Of a DNA stretch of 64,000 nt, positions 8,185 through 16,919 are shown one piece after another. Below the pieces are notes generated by a model that saw only the letters and a list, made by a program, of their open reading frames with translations, made no database searches and was not told the DNA's origin. Every line of letters begins with the position of its first letter. Position 1 is the first letter of the stretch. A program made the position numbers and the translations under genes. The DNA comes from Archaeoglobus veneficus SNP6 (lineage in GTDB: Archaea > Halobacteriota > Archaeoglobi > Archaeoglobales > Archaeoglobaceae), in contig NC_015320.1 of the NCBI RefSeq assembly GCF_000194625.1, forward strand, positions 496,001 to 560,000. Direction: 5' to 3'.

Positions 8185-9162
8185 TCAGAGATCGTAAGCC
8201 TTGTAGCAGGTTCTGCAGGTTTCAGGGAGTTGAGGAATTCTTGGTTGTGTTCCAGGCCATATGGCTATCTGTTCAAGACCCCAGAGCCTCTTCCTGAACG
8301 TCTCCCTTAATGTTCTGTAGGATTCTTTATCCAATACGTCATCCAGCCTTTCTGTATTCAGATCTCCAAAACTCCTGCGTTCGATGTAATACATCTTTCC
8401 GTTGAAAAGCCTTGGAATCGGATTCAGGTGGAGTGCAAGGTATACACAGGGGAAGACGAGACCATCGGATGAGATAACAACGTTCTCAACAGGGTTTTCC
8501 GCACACACAAGCACTTCTCCGGGTTCGAGTGGTGGAAAGTTCGTTTTTACACCAAACTCCTTTGCCCTTTCCCTTGCTTTTTCAACAAATTTTTCCATTC
8601 CTGGTGTGGAGAAAACTCTGAGCTCATCGCTCATCTTATCGAAAACATAATCAAGGTTTGTTGCAAAGAAGTCGGCGTTGAGATTTGCGGCAAGCTCAAC
8701 AGCGTTTGCCAGCTCATGTATATTCGTTTTTGTGAGCATATATGACAGCTTGAGGTTCGTCAGCCTGTTCACTCTCTTGGCATTCTCGATTAATGGTTTT
8801 AAGCTACACTTTCTTATCTTTCTGTGCGTTTCCTCGCTTGCCCCTGCAATGGAAATCACGACGAAATCGCACAATTCAAGGGTTTCATCTGAAAGCCTGT
8901 CGATAAGGTAACCGTTCGTTGTGAAGCTTACCGCTGCGTGCTTCGCAGCAATTCTGACCATCTTTTCAAAGTCTGGATGCAGGATAGGTTCTCCCCAGCC
9001 CTGCAGATGGATGAGTTTAGCGTTTGAGAAGCTCTCGCTGACTCTCTTGAAAAGATTGAAGTCCATATCACTGCCTTCCCACTCTTCGAGCCGTGTTGGG
9101 CACATCAGGCAGTTCATGCCACATCTCGAAGTAACCTCAACCTGTATGTATCCCAGCTTCAT
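8185..9162 (-). CDS. Radical SAM protein with C-terminal cysteine cluster
   Basis: 325 residues. The radical SAM cluster motif CX3CX2C is at C14, C18 and C21 (SRCGMNCLMCP), followed by QGWGEPILHP (about 54-63), the SAM-contacting GGEP-type strand. Extra Cys residues at the C-terminus (PETCRTCYKAYDL) and near GEVLVCAENP suggest a SPASM or twitch-like auxiliary iron-sulfur site. Substrate unknown; no maturase peptide gene is adjacent. The annotated ATG sits immediately after an AGGAG tract, so the start spacing is odd. Confidence 0.8.
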   Translation of the reverse strand: MKLGYIQVEVTSRCGMNCLMCPTRLEEWEGSDMDFNLFKRVSESFSNAKLIHLQGWGEPILHPDFEKMVRIAAKHAAVSFTTNGYLIDRLSDETLELCDFVVISIAGASEETHRKIRKCSLKPLIENAKRVNRLTNLKLSYMLTKTNIHELANAVELAANLNADFFATNLDYVFDKMSDELRVFSTPGMEKFVEKARERAKEFGVKTNFPPLEPGEVLVCAENPVENVVISSDGLVFPCVYLALHLNPIPRLFNGKMYYIERRSFGDLNTERLDDVLDKESYRTLRETFRKRLWGLEQIAIWPGTQPRIPQLPETCRTCYKAYDL

Positions 9163-9445
9163 CTCCTGAAGTTGGTTTTTGATGGAGATAAGGTTTTCCT
9201 GATTGGCAGGTTCGAATGTTGGGTCTGCCAGACTTCGTCAACCAGATGTTTAAGCTCCCTCACGGCAAGGTTGTTGACTACCTTAAATAATAGTTCAATG
9301 GCGAGGTCGTGAAAATCGGCGAGGGAATACACCTCCGGTGTTAACTCTGCCAAGCACGGATATCCCTCCAAGCTGCAAGTTGTTCAATGTAGAGTTTGGA
9401 GTAGAACTCCATAAATTTTAAAAATCTTATGGAATATCACTCCAT
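9163..9445. other. Intergenic region upstream of the AAA ATPase gene
   Basis: Apart from the promoter and inverted repeats at 9397-9445, no convincing gene is seen. An open frame on - at 9159-9371 ends on the ATG of the radical SAM gene but matches nothing I recognise and lacks a convincing ribosome site. Confidence 0.4.
9397..9445 (+). promoter_or_regulatory. Two related inverted repeats flanking a TATA-like element
   Basis: The perfect inverted repeat tggagt-aga-actcca (9397-9411) is followed by an AT-rich TATA-like tract (9413-9428) and then a second, imperfect repeat atggaat-atc-actccat (9429-9445) that ends next to the ATG at 9446. Both share the half-site ACTCCA(T). The layout fits operators on both sides of the promoter of the ATPase gene. 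The binding protein is unknown; the ATPase itself is one candidate. Confidence 0.6.
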
Positions 9446-10687
9446 ATGCTAAAGGAGATTACATTCGAATACATAGACTCGCTGAAGTTTGTAGATGAAA
9501 TTAAGAGAAATGTCCAGTTAATGGTGAGCCCGGACATCTATGCACTGATGGGCCCCAGGAGAGTTGGAAAGACCTTTTTAATGCTGAAAAAAGCAGATGA
9601 GTTATTGAACATGGAAAAAAATGTAATCTACGTTAGCTTTGATGAACCGGGATTAAAGAACATTCCAGTGAGGGACTTCGCAACCCTTGTCAGGAAAGAG
9701 TATCCCGAAGGGAAAGTGTACCTGTTTCTGGACGAAATACAGGAATGGAAGGATTGGGATTTTAATCTGAGGTGGCTTCATGACGTTAAGGATTTTACAA
9801 TCTTCGTTTCTGGCTCCTCTTCAGTCCTGATGTCCTCGGAGATACCTTCAAGACTCAGAGGGAGGTACACTTCAAAACTCCTTTTGCCCCTGTCCTTCTC
9901 TGAAATAGCAGACTTCGAGTTGAAAACTTTTAGAGAAAAAGGAAAAGCTCTAAGGCTCATGGAAGATTACGTCAAGTTCGGTGGGTTCCCTGAAGTCTGG
10001 ACAACGAGATCCAGAGAGAAAATAATATCCATTCTGGAGACCATTTTTTACAGGGACATTATTGAGAGATTCCGTGTAAGGAATGTGAAATTGTTTGAGG
10101 AGGTTTTCTATTATGTCATATCTAATTACGCCAACAGGATGACCTACAATGCTTTAAGGAGAAGCCTTGGGGCACTTGGAGTAAAGCTCGACACGAAAAC
10201 GGTTATGAGTTATTTGAAATACATGCAAGATGCCTTTTTGATCTTTCCTCTTTACAAATTTAGCTATTCCGAAAAAGAAAAAATGGTAAGTCCAAGGAAA
10301 GTTTACATCGTGGATACCTGTTTTTCCAACCTGTTCTTCAAGGGCTTGGATACGGGGAGGAAGATGGAAAATATAGTTTTCATAGAGTTGTTGAGAAAAA
10401 AGCACTACGAAAACAAACTTCTGGAGTTTTACTATTACATGTCTGAAGACTGTGAGGTTGATTTTGTTGTTAGGGAAGGGAACCAGACAAAGCAGCTCAT
10501 TCAAGTGACATACGAACTTAATGGAGAAAACTATGAGAGGGAGGTGAAAGGACTGGTTAAGGCAAGCAAAAAGCTGAGATGTGATAATCTGCTGATAATA
10601 ACATGGAATCTGGATGATGTACTCAGAGAAAACAGCAAGGAAATCAAAGTCGTACCTCTCTGGAGGTGGCTGATGTCGGGGGCTTGA
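9446..10687 (+). CDS. AAA ATPase with DUF4143 C-terminal domain
   Basis: 413 residues. Walker A GPRRVGKT lies at 36-43 and Walker B VYLFLDEIQEW near 91-101, with the sensor-like FVSGSSSVL after it. The second half (about 210-413) has the DUF4143 pattern, including YRDIIERFRVRN and a late PD-(D/E)XK-like strand CEVDFVVREGN with QLIQVTYEL. These archaeal ATPases are a large lineage-expanded family of uncertain role, often associated with mobile DNA. It is monocistronic with its own repeat-flanked promoter. Confidence 0.85.
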   Translation: MLKEITFEYIDSLKFVDEIKRNVQLMVSPDIYALMGPRRVGKTFLMLKKADELLNMEKNVIYVSFDEPGLKNIPVRDFATLVRKEYPEGKVYLFLDEIQEWKDWDFNLRWLHDVKDFTIFVSGSSSVLMSSEIPSRLRGRYTSKLLLPLSFSEIADFELKTFREKGKALRLMEDYVKFGGFPEVWTTRSREKIISILETIFYRDIIERFRVRNVKLFEEVFYYVISNYANRMTYNALRRSLGALGVKLDTKTVMSYLKYMQDAFLIFPLYKFSYSEKEKMVSPRKVYIVDTCFSNLFFKGLDTGRKMENIVFIELLRKKHYENKLLEFYYYMSEDCEVDFVVREGNQTKQLIQVTYELNGENYEREVKGLVKASKKLRCDNLLIITWNLDDVLRENSKEIKVVPLWRWLMSGA

Positions 10688-10759
10688 GAACGGTGATTGC
10701 CTTTGTCGTGCTTTAAAAGTATATTCCGATTTCGAATTTTTAGAATCACGTTATAAAGT

Positions 10760-10767
10760 TTTATATA
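10760..10767 (+). promoter_or_regulatory. TATA box for a leaderless geranylgeranyl reductase gene
   Basis: The tract tttatata is centred about 26 nt before the ATG at 10790, which predicts a leaderless or near-leaderless transcript and supports that start. Confidence 0.55.
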
Positions 10768-10789
10768 CCCGTGCTCCAACGTCAAGCAG

Positions 10790-11917
10790 ATGCGAGTACT
10801 CGTTGTAGGTGGAGGGCCAGCTGGAAGCCTCGCAGCCTTGCATCTCGCTGAGAAGGCAGACGTGACCATTGTGGAGGAGCACCCTTCAGCGGGCTTCCCC
10901 GTTCAGTGTGCTGGCCTCATCAGCGATACGTGCTACTCCGAACTGAGAAATTACGTTTCTGATAGATGCCTCCTGAACAGGATCGAGGGTGCGTTTGTTC
11001 TCGCTCCCGACGGGAGCTACGTGGAGCTGAAGGGGAGAAGCAAAGCCGTTGTTGTGGAACGGAAGATCTTCGACAGCGAACTCCTAAGAAAGGCTGCGGA
11101 AATGGATCGCATCGACGTACGGATCAAGACGAGGTTCATGAACTGTAACGGGAAGAAGGCCCTCGTTAGAGGGATGAATGGCGAAGAACTTCTGCAGTAC
11201 GACGCAATAATCGGGGCAGATGGTGTGGCATCGACTGTAGCTAAGGTCTTCGGTTTTCCTCGCCCCCGAACGCTGCTGGCCATGCAGGTGGAGTGCAGGT
11301 TCGAAGCAATGGACGAACACATGGTGGAGCTTTACTTTGGAAAGGACTATTCAGACTGCTTTTTCGGGTATGCAGTGCCTCTGGGCGATACCGCCCGTAT
11401 TGGCGTTGTAGCATCAGAGAATCCCCAGCAATACCTCATGAACCTGCTCGAAAAACATCCGTCCGTCTCTAAAAGGGTGAAGGGGGGAGTTATCGAGCTT
11501 AACACCGGAGCAATTCCCGTCAAGCCCATAAACTTTGCAAGGGGCAACGTCGCACTTATAGGAGATGCGGCTGGCATGGTTAAGCCCTACACAGGCGGCG
11601 GGATTTACTATCACTACATTGCAGCCCAGACACTCGGCGAGACATTTCCAGACCTCGACGCCTACCGACGCATATACATGAAGAAGATGGGTTACGAGTA
11701 CAAGATGGGTGAGAGGATAGCCAGGCTTTACAGCCTGCTGACTGACGACGACTACGTAAACCTCGTAAAAATTGGAAAGGGGGCCGAAGAGCTTGCTGCA
11801 GAGCTGCACATGGACTCGCCGTCATCTCTCCTGAAGGTAATACCCAGGTTCATCCGCCTGCTCACAAACCCAAGGCTTTCCGCAAAGTTTGGCAGGGCGC
11901 TTTTAATGGGGCTTTAG
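10790..11917 (+). CDS. Geranylgeranyl reductase family flavoprotein
   Basis: 375 residues. The N-terminal FAD dinucleotide-binding motif is VVGGGPAGSLAALHLAE (5-21), followed by FPVQCAGLIS, the PxxCxGxxS signature of geranylgeranyl reductases. The GDAAGMVKPYTGGGIYYHY block near 260 is the second FAD contact. Family members reduce isoprenoid double bonds of archaeal lipids or of menaquinone side chains. Archaeoglobales encode several paralogues, so the exact substrate of this one is open. Monocistronic with a clear TATA box. Confidence 0.88.
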   Translation: MRVLVVGGGPAGSLAALHLAEKADVTIVEEHPSAGFPVQCAGLISDTCYSELRNYVSDRCLLNRIEGAFVLAPDGSYVELKGRSKAVVVERKIFDSELLRKAAEMDRIDVRIKTRFMNCNGKKALVRGMNGEELLQYDAIIGADGVASTVAKVFGFPRPRTLLAMQVECRFEAMDEHMVELYFGKDYSDCFFGYAVPLGDTARIGVVASENPQQYLMNLLEKHPSVSKRVKGGVIELNTGAIPVKPINFARGNVALIGDAAGMVKPYTGGGIYYHYIAAQTLGETFPDLDAYRRIYMKKMGYEYKMGERIARLYSLLTDDDYVNLVKIGKGAEELAAELHMDSPSSLLKVIPRFIRLLTNPRLSAKFGRALLMGL

Positions 11918-11992
11918 GTGCCAGTAGTTTTGACCAGAGATTCTACCAAAATCTTTGCGCAAATATTATAGTCATGCAGGCGAGCATTCTCC

Positions 11993-12955
11993 ATGCGCTG
12001 GAAATTGATTATTGCGCTGCTGGCCATCGCCGTGCTGTTTGCTGGCTGTCAGACAGAGAAGCCTGAAAGTGTTACGAGTGAAAAAGCTACTGAAAAAGTA
12101 AAGATAAGGATTGGACTGCTGCCAATCGAGGACACTTTTCCCGTAACAGTTGCGAAAGAGGGAGGACTGTTCGAGAAGTACGGTGTAGAAGTTGAAATCG
12201 TTCCATTCCAGAGCGCTCTTGAAAGAGATGCTGCTCTGCAGGCAGGAGAAATCGACGCATGCATTGCTGACCCCCTTGCTGTCATTCTGCTCCGCAACGC
12301 AGGCTACGATGTCCGCATAGTCTCGCTGTGCCTTGGGGCTACGCCTGAGGAAGGAGTCTTTGCAATCCTTGCAGCCCCCAACTCCAGCATAAACAGCGTG
12401 AAAGACCTCGAAGGCAGGAAGATTGCGATATCGAGCAACACAATAATCGAGTACGTTACGGACATCATGCTGAAGAGCTACGGAGTTGAAAACGTCGAGA
12501 AGGTTGAGATAAAGCAGATTCCTGTCAGAATGCAGACACTCCTCGCCGGACAGGTCGATGCTGCCACACTTCCAGAGCCGCTCGCAAGCCTCGCAGCCTT
12601 CAGAGGGGCGAAGCTCGTTTTAAGCGATGCCATGATGGACAGGAGCATAAGCCAGACAGTCATAGTGTTCAGAGGAGAACTCGTCGATTCGAAGCCCGAT
12701 GCGGTTAATGCATTCCTCAAGGCCTACGGAGAAGCTGCGGAGAAAATAAACGCAAACCCTGAGAGCTATAGAGAAGAGTTCATAGAGAAAGCAAGAATAC
12801 CGAAGGACATAGCCGAAAACTACAAGATGCCTCACTATCCGCATCCGCAGCAGTATCCGAAGGAGTTCTACGAAGAGGTGCACGAGTGGGCTGTGGAGAA
12901 GGGGCTGCTGAGCAAGGAGATACCCTACGAAGAAGCAGTGGTATGGCTCCAGTAA
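11993..12955 (+). CDS. ABC transporter substrate-binding lipoprotein (SsuA/NMT1-like)
   Basis: 320 residues. A lipoprotein signal peptide ends in LLAIAVLFAGC, with lipidated Cys at residue 19, so the protein is anchored outside the cell membrane. The mature part begins KIRIGLLPIEDTFPVTVAKE and contains GEIDACIADPLAV, typical of periplasmic binding proteins of the nitrate/sulfonate/taurine and thiamine-precursor class. The ligand cannot be told from sequence. TATA-like aaatattata lies about 27 nt before the ATG. First gene of a three-gene operon with ATPase and permease overlapping downstream. Confidence 0.88.
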   Translation: MRWKLIIALLAIAVLFAGCQTEKPESVTSEKATEKVKIRIGLLPIEDTFPVTVAKEGGLFEKYGVEVEIVPFQSALERDAALQAGEIDACIADPLAVILLRNAGYDVRIVSLCLGATPEEGVFAILAAPNSSINSVKDLEGRKIAISSNTIIEYVTDIMLKSYGVENVEKVEIKQIPVRMQTLLAGQVDAATLPEPLASLAAFRGAKLVLSDAMMDRSISQTVIVFRGELVDSKPDAVNAFLKAYGEAAEKINANPESYREEFIEKARIPKDIAENYKMPHYPHPQQYPKEFYEEVHEWAVEKGLLSKEIPYEEAVVWLQ

Positions 12956-13686
12956 TCGAAGCAAGAAAGCTCGGAATGGTCTATCCCGATGGGACGAGGG
13001 CTATCGAAGGCGTTAGCTTCAGCGTCGAAGAGGGGGAAAGCTGCGCCATCATCGGGCCTTCGGGATGCGGGAAAACAACACTTCTCTTCATTTTTTCAGG
13101 ACTTCTGAGGCCAACGGAGGGTATAGCCCTCATAGAGGGAAAGGAGGTCGTTGCTCCGCCGAAAAATGCTGCCCTGATACTCCAGAACTACGGACTCTTC
13201 CCATGGAAAACGGTAATTGAGAACGCTGCCCTGGGCCTTGAAATCAGGGGGGTGAAGGCGAGGGATGCAAGAAAGGCTGTAAAACCAATACTCAGGGAGC
13301 TTGGACTCGAGGGCTTCGAGAATCACTATCCGAAGCAGCTCTCTGGAGGGATGCAGCAGAGGGTTGCGTTTGCAAGGGCTCTTGCCATAAAACCGAGGAT
13401 AATGCTCATGGACGAGCCCTTTTCGTCTCTCGACGCGCTTTCGAGGGAAAAACTGCAGAACTTTTTGCTTGAGCTGTGGATGAAGGAAAGAATGACCATG
13501 CTCCTCGTTACCCACAGCATAGAGGAGGCGGTCTTTCTCGGGAAGCGGATAGTTGTCCTTTCGCACAGACCGGGGAGGGTGGTGAAGGTAATAGAAAACC
13601 CCATGGCCGGAAGCGTAGAATTCAGAAACAGGGGGGAGTTTTTCGAGAAATGCCGGGAAGTGAGGAGAAGCGTTGGGGCTACGTAG
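12943..13686 (+). CDS. ABC transporter ATPase (SsuB/TauB-like)
   Basis: 247 residues from ATG 12943, which overlaps the end of the binding-protein gene by 13 nt; the longer open frame to 12886 lies inside that gene and is not supported. Walker A GPSGCGKTT is at 38-46, the signature LSGGMQQR at 133-140, Walker B IMLMDEP at 153-159 and the switch His in VTHSIEEAV. It energises import of the ligand bound by the upstream lipoprotein. Confidence 0.92.
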   Translation: MAPVIEARKLGMVYPDGTRAIEGVSFSVEEGESCAIIGPSGCGKTTLLFIFSGLLRPTEGIALIEGKEVVAPPKNAALILQNYGLFPWKTVIENAALGLEIRGVKARDARKAVKPILRELGLEGFENHYPKQLSGGMQQRVAFARALAIKPRIMLMDEPFSSLDALSREKLQNFLLELWMKERMTMLLVTHSIEEAVFLGKRIVVLSHRPGRVVKVIENPMAGSVEFRNRGEFFEKCREVRRSVGAT

Positions 13687-14390
13687 TAGCAGGAGCAGTT
13701 CTTTTTATCATCTGGCACGTTCTCGCCTACTTTGTAAAATCGCCCGCTCTTCCGTATCCTTCGACGGTTTTTGCAGCGTTTATAGCGCAGCTTGGAGAAG
13801 GTTTGGCTATCCACATGGCCATAAGCGCTTGCAGAGCGATATACTCCATACTCCTCGCTTTGTCTCTTGCGATTCCAATCGGGCTGCTGTGTCACGAGAG
13901 GAAAATCGACAGATTCATTGCTCCTTTCCTGTACCTCCTCTACCCGATCCCCCACATTGTTCTGCTTCCACTCATAATTCTCCTCTTTGGTATCGGCGAT
14001 GTTTCAAAGGTTATCCTGATAGGAATGATAGTCTTCTTCCAGATACTCGTAACGACGAGAGATGCTGCAAGGAATATCGACGAGTATTACGTCTACTCCC
14101 TTCTATCGCTGGGTGCGGACAAGAAGGACATCTACAGACACGTGGTTTTTCCCGCGTGCTTGCCAAAGATTCTTACGGCTTTACGCATAAGCGTTGGAAC
14201 GGCAATAGCAGTGCTGTTCTTTGCCGAATCCTTCGCCACCACAACTGGTTTGGGCTACCTGATAATGACAGCGTGGAGCAGGGCTGACTACGTATCCCTT
14301 TATGCGGGCATAGTTGCCATGGCCCTCCTCGGCTTCAGCCTGTACATGGCTCTCGAGGTGATTGAAAGAAGACTCTGCAGGTGGGTGTAG
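13650..14390 (+). CDS. ABC transporter permease (SsuC/TauC-like)
   Basis: 246 residues from ATG 13650, overlapping the ATPase gene by 37 nt. There are about six hydrophobic helices. The EAA-type cytoplasmic loop reads SLGADKKDIYRHVVFPACLP, where the ATPase docks. With the two preceding genes it completes a sulfonate/nitrate/taurine-type importer. Stop at 14390 is 9 nt from the convergent purP stop. Confidence 0.9.
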   Translation: MPGSEEKRWGYVVAGAVLFIIWHVLAYFVKSPALPYPSTVFAAFIAQLGEGLAIHMAISACRAIYSILLALSLAIPIGLLCHERKIDRFIAPFLYLLYPIPHIVLLPLIILLFGIGDVSKVILIGMIVFFQILVTTRDAARNIDEYYVYSLLSLGADKKDIYRHVVFPACLPKILTALRISVGTAIAVLFFAESFATTTGLGYLIMTAWSRADYVSLYAGIVAMALLGFSLYMALEVIERRLCRWV

Positions 14391-14399
14391 CCAGCAAGG

Positions 14400-15473
14400 T
14401 TAGTAGATTACCTCTTCGAGCATGTTCTTCTCGGCTGCAAGCCTGATTTCTCTTGCAATCCTCCTGCCCATGTACATTGGTTCTCCGAACAGCACGTAGG
14501 AGTACGGTGAGGCAGGTATGCCGACGTTGCTCCCCGCAACTATCCTCGCAGATATCTCGAAAACAACCATGCGGGCGTTCTCGTCGAAAACTGCTTCGAG
14601 GCAGAAGGGGCCGACCATTCCCGGATATGCTATCTGCTTTGACACCTCAACGACGCTCCTCGCAGCTTTTATGGCCTGAGCAAGAAGGCTCTCCCTCAGC
14701 ACGACGGGAAAGTTCCCTATTACTGTGTACGTGGGCGTAATCTCTGCCTTGAGCTGCTGCTCTGCAGGAATCCTGCCAAGCCCGTCTGCACTCGACTCGT
14801 AACGCCTGTCGACGGCTATCAGCTCCACTCTGCCAAAGACGGGGGAGTAGAAGAATGAGAAGTAAACGTTCGCCCCGACGATGTACTCCTGAATGTGTGC
14901 ATTCTCGACATCTCCTGCATCGATGAGACCCTTTTCGACCATCTGTTTCGCCTTCTCGTAGAACTCTTCGGGACTTGATGCGAGGAAGTAGCCCATTCCG
15001 CCCTTCGCTCCGGGGTACTTGACGATTACAAGCCTGTCTATATCCTCTGGTCTTTCGAAGGTTCTGGGGAGGGTTAAACCAGCGTCGAGCAGCCACTTCC
15101 TCTGCTTTTCTCTGTCCACCTCCCACAGCATGAGCACTCTGTTTCCAAAAACGGGAACTCTCAGCTCGTCGAGCCTGCCGATGTATGCGTTGAATGTGCC
15201 GTGTGGGATGATAATGGCATTCTTCTCAATGAGTTCGTCCTGCATGCTTTTATCAAGCAAATCGGAGTAATCCCCAAGCTCGATTATCTCGTCAGCAACG
15301 CCGAAAGACTCGTAAATTATCCTCTCCCTTTCTCTGCAGAGGCAGATCGTCCTGAACCCCTCATCCTTTGCCCCTCTAAGGATGTTGAGGGCTGAGTGGC
15401 TGCCGAGAGTTGCGATGGTGAGTCTTTCCTTGTCGTACTGGCTGAGAACCTCGATGATCCTGCTTCTGTCCAT
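14400..15473 (-). CDS. purP: FAICAR synthetase PurP (formate-dependent)
   Basis: 357 residues. It is an ATP-grasp enzyme that forms 5-formamidoimidazole-4-carboxamide ribotide (FAICAR) from AICAR, formate and ATP in archaeal purine synthesis. The N-terminal LTIATLGSHSALNILRGAKD binds AICAR. ATP-grasp elements include RLVIVKYPGAKGGMGYFLA and EYIVGANVYFSFFYSP, and GPFCLEAVFDE carries metal ligands. Length agrees with the family. It replaces the folate-dependent PurH step of bacteria. Monocistronic on this strand. Confidence 0.93.
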   Translation of the reverse strand: MDRSRIIEVLSQYDKERLTIATLGSHSALNILRGAKDEGFRTICLCRERERIIYESFGVADEIIELGDYSDLLDKSMQDELIEKNAIIIPHGTFNAYIGRLDELRVPVFGNRVLMLWEVDREKQRKWLLDAGLTLPRTFERPEDIDRLVIVKYPGAKGGMGYFLASSPEEFYEKAKQMVEKGLIDAGDVENAHIQEYIVGANVYFSFFYSPVFGRVELIAVDRRYESSADGLGRIPAEQQLKAEITPTYTVIGNFPVVLRESLLAQAIKAARSVVEVSKQIAYPGMVGPFCLEAVFDENARMVVFEISARIVAGSNVGIPASPYSYVLFGEPMYMGRRIAREIRLAAEKNMLEEVIY

Positions 15474-15572
15474 GGCCGGAGTTGGGAGGGGTTGTATTAA
15501 AATATTCGGGATTAATTGCTAAATTAACGAGCTTGAGAGGTTTCCAATAAAAAGCAAATAAAAGCTTGGAAA

Positions 15573-15828
15573 GGGGAGTGGCGGTAGTAAGCCCCCTTTT
15601 GTTTCAGGCGGCATTAGTCTTAGCGGGCTTACGCCCTTGCACCGGCGGGGTCGGCGCGTTTCATCCGGCTGGAGTGACCTCAGCCTTTCGGCCTCCTCGC
15701 ATTTCCTCCAGCCGGTGTCGTTTCTGTGCCGTTGCCACCCCTCTCGGGGTATCCCCTTGCAGGGATCCGCCTTTTAGCGGTGGGGGGACTTTCCTCCCTT
15801 TCGGGTCAGCCGCCCACCGCCGCTCCCC
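15573..15828 (-). ncRNA. rnpB: RNase P RNA (archaeal type A)
   Basis: On - the transcript begins ggggagcggcggt and ends accgccactcccc; these pair as helix P1. Inside are the conserved core blocks gaggaaagtccc (CR-I) and acagaaacgac (CR-IV-like), with many GC-rich hairpins (for example ggccgaaaggctg and taccccgagaggggtggc). Length is about 256 nt. Together with protein subunits it removes 5' leaders from pre-tRNAs. The reading frames overlapping it are chance open frames in GC-rich structured RNA. A TATA-like ttattaa lies about 30 nt upstream of the 5' end (near 15855). Confidence 0.9.
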
Positions 15829-15889
15829 ACAGTATGATTTCTCAGAAGTGCTTAATAACGTTTTACTCCTTGTCTGTCTAAAATAAAAA

Positions 15890-16099
15890 TTATGCTTCTG
15901 TAAGTTTAAGGAACTTAACTCCGACTTCTGTAAGCCTGTAACCTTCCTCACTTTTTTCGAGTATGCCCATGTACTCGAGGAGCTCTGCAAGCTGTTCTTC
16001 TGGCTCCTTTCCGTTGCTTTTGCCCTCGGCAATCTTTCCAAGTTCTTCGGCAAACTTCTTCATAACGTCACTCATCACGCTACTCATCATAACCATCAC
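15890..16099 (-). CDS. Small protein upstream of rnpB, possible winged-helix end
   Basis: 69 residues from the first ATG; several ATGs follow (MMVMMSSVMSDVMKKFAEEL), so the true start may be at residue 9 or 13. The C-terminal half, LAELLEYMGILEKSEEGYRL then TEVGVKFLKL, has the helix-wing-helix look of a small regulator's end. No family is recognised with confidence. It is transcribed in the same direction as rnpB, 60 nt upstream of it. Codon use is ordinary. Confidence 0.55.
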   Translation of the reverse strand: MMVMMSSVMSDVMKKFAEELGKIAEGKSNGKEPEEQLAELLEYMGILEKSEEGYRLTEVGVKFLKLTEA

Positions 16100-16216
16100 T
16101 TACAAATCATCATCATTAATAGTATATAAGCTTTTCGAAATATATTGTTGTGCTGGCAACTTTGACAGTTTAACCTGATTGAATGCATGAAGACAATAAA
16201 TTTCTGTGAATGATAT

Positions 16217-16900
16217 CTATAAACTCTTTGAAAATTCGTACATGAGTATCCCAGCCGCTACCGAGAGGTTGAGGCTTCCGACTTTGCCTCTCCCAGGTAT
16301 CTTTACGAGGAAATCGCAGAGCTTTCTGACAGGCTGGGATATCCCTCTGTCCTCTCCACCAATAACGAGAGCGGCAGGGGGAGTGAGGTCGGCATTTTCT
16401 ATGTTTTCTCCATCAAGTTCGGCCCCTATAACCTTTATTCCGAACTTTTTCGCCTTTTTTAGCGCATTTGTGATGTTGTCCCTCGCTATGCTGACGTGTA
16501 GCGCTGCACCGGCAGATACCTTGACTACGGTCTCATTTACCTGTACAGCTCTCCTTTTTGGAATAACCACCCCGGCACATCCGAAAAACTCGGCAGTACG
16601 GATCGCAGCTCCCAGATTTCTGGGATCTTCAACACCATCGAGAAACAGAAGAAAGGAGTTTTTACGAAGGCACAATTCTATGAGGTAATCAACATCATGG
16701 TATCTGATGGGTGAAATGTCCGCTGCCACGCCCTGTGAGTCGGGAGGCAGTTTTTCCTTTGGGACATAAACTATCGGCACGCCTGCCCTTCTTGCCATCC
16801 GCTCCAGCCTATCCCGTCTGTTCCCGGTAGCTAAGTAAACTTTGTTTGCCTTCTTGGCTTTTAGGGCTTCGACGACGCTGTTGACTCCGTAGACTCTCAT
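16217..16900 (-). CDS. SpoU/TrmH-family RNA 2'-O-methyltransferase (RlmB-like)
   Basis: 227 residues. An N-terminal RNA-binding domain (MRVYGVNSVVEALKAKK, to about 75) is followed by the SPOUT catalytic domain with motif 1 LDGVEDPRNLGAAIRTAEFF, motif 2 VIGGEDRGIS and motif 3 IPGRGKVGSLNLSVAAGILM, forming the knotted SAM site. Bacterial RlmB methylates G2251 of 23S rRNA; the archaeal target is an inference by similarity. It lies 19 bp downstream of the end of no co-directional gene overlap and follows the TraB gene on the same strand. Confidence 0.88.
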   Translation of the reverse strand: MRVYGVNSVVEALKAKKANKVYLATGNRRDRLERMARRAGVPIVYVPKEKLPPDSQGVAADISPIRYHDVDYLIELCLRKNSFLLFLDGVEDPRNLGAAIRTAEFFGCAGVVIPKRRAVQVNETVVKVSAGAALHVSIARDNITNALKKAKKFGIKVIGAELDGENIENADLTPPAALVIGGEDRGISQPVRKLCDFLVKIPGRGKVGSLNLSVAAGILMYEFSKSL

Positions 16901-16919
16901 GTATCCTCACCTGCTGGCG

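Noticed and set aside
9159-9371. A 70-codon frame on - touching the radical SAM start
   Set aside because: No family resemblance, no ribosome site, and its region carries promoter repeats for the opposite strand.
15566-16053. Open reading frames on both strands across 15566-15886 and 15661-16053
   Set aside because: They lie over the GC-rich RNase P RNA gene and show low-complexity, non-protein-like composition.
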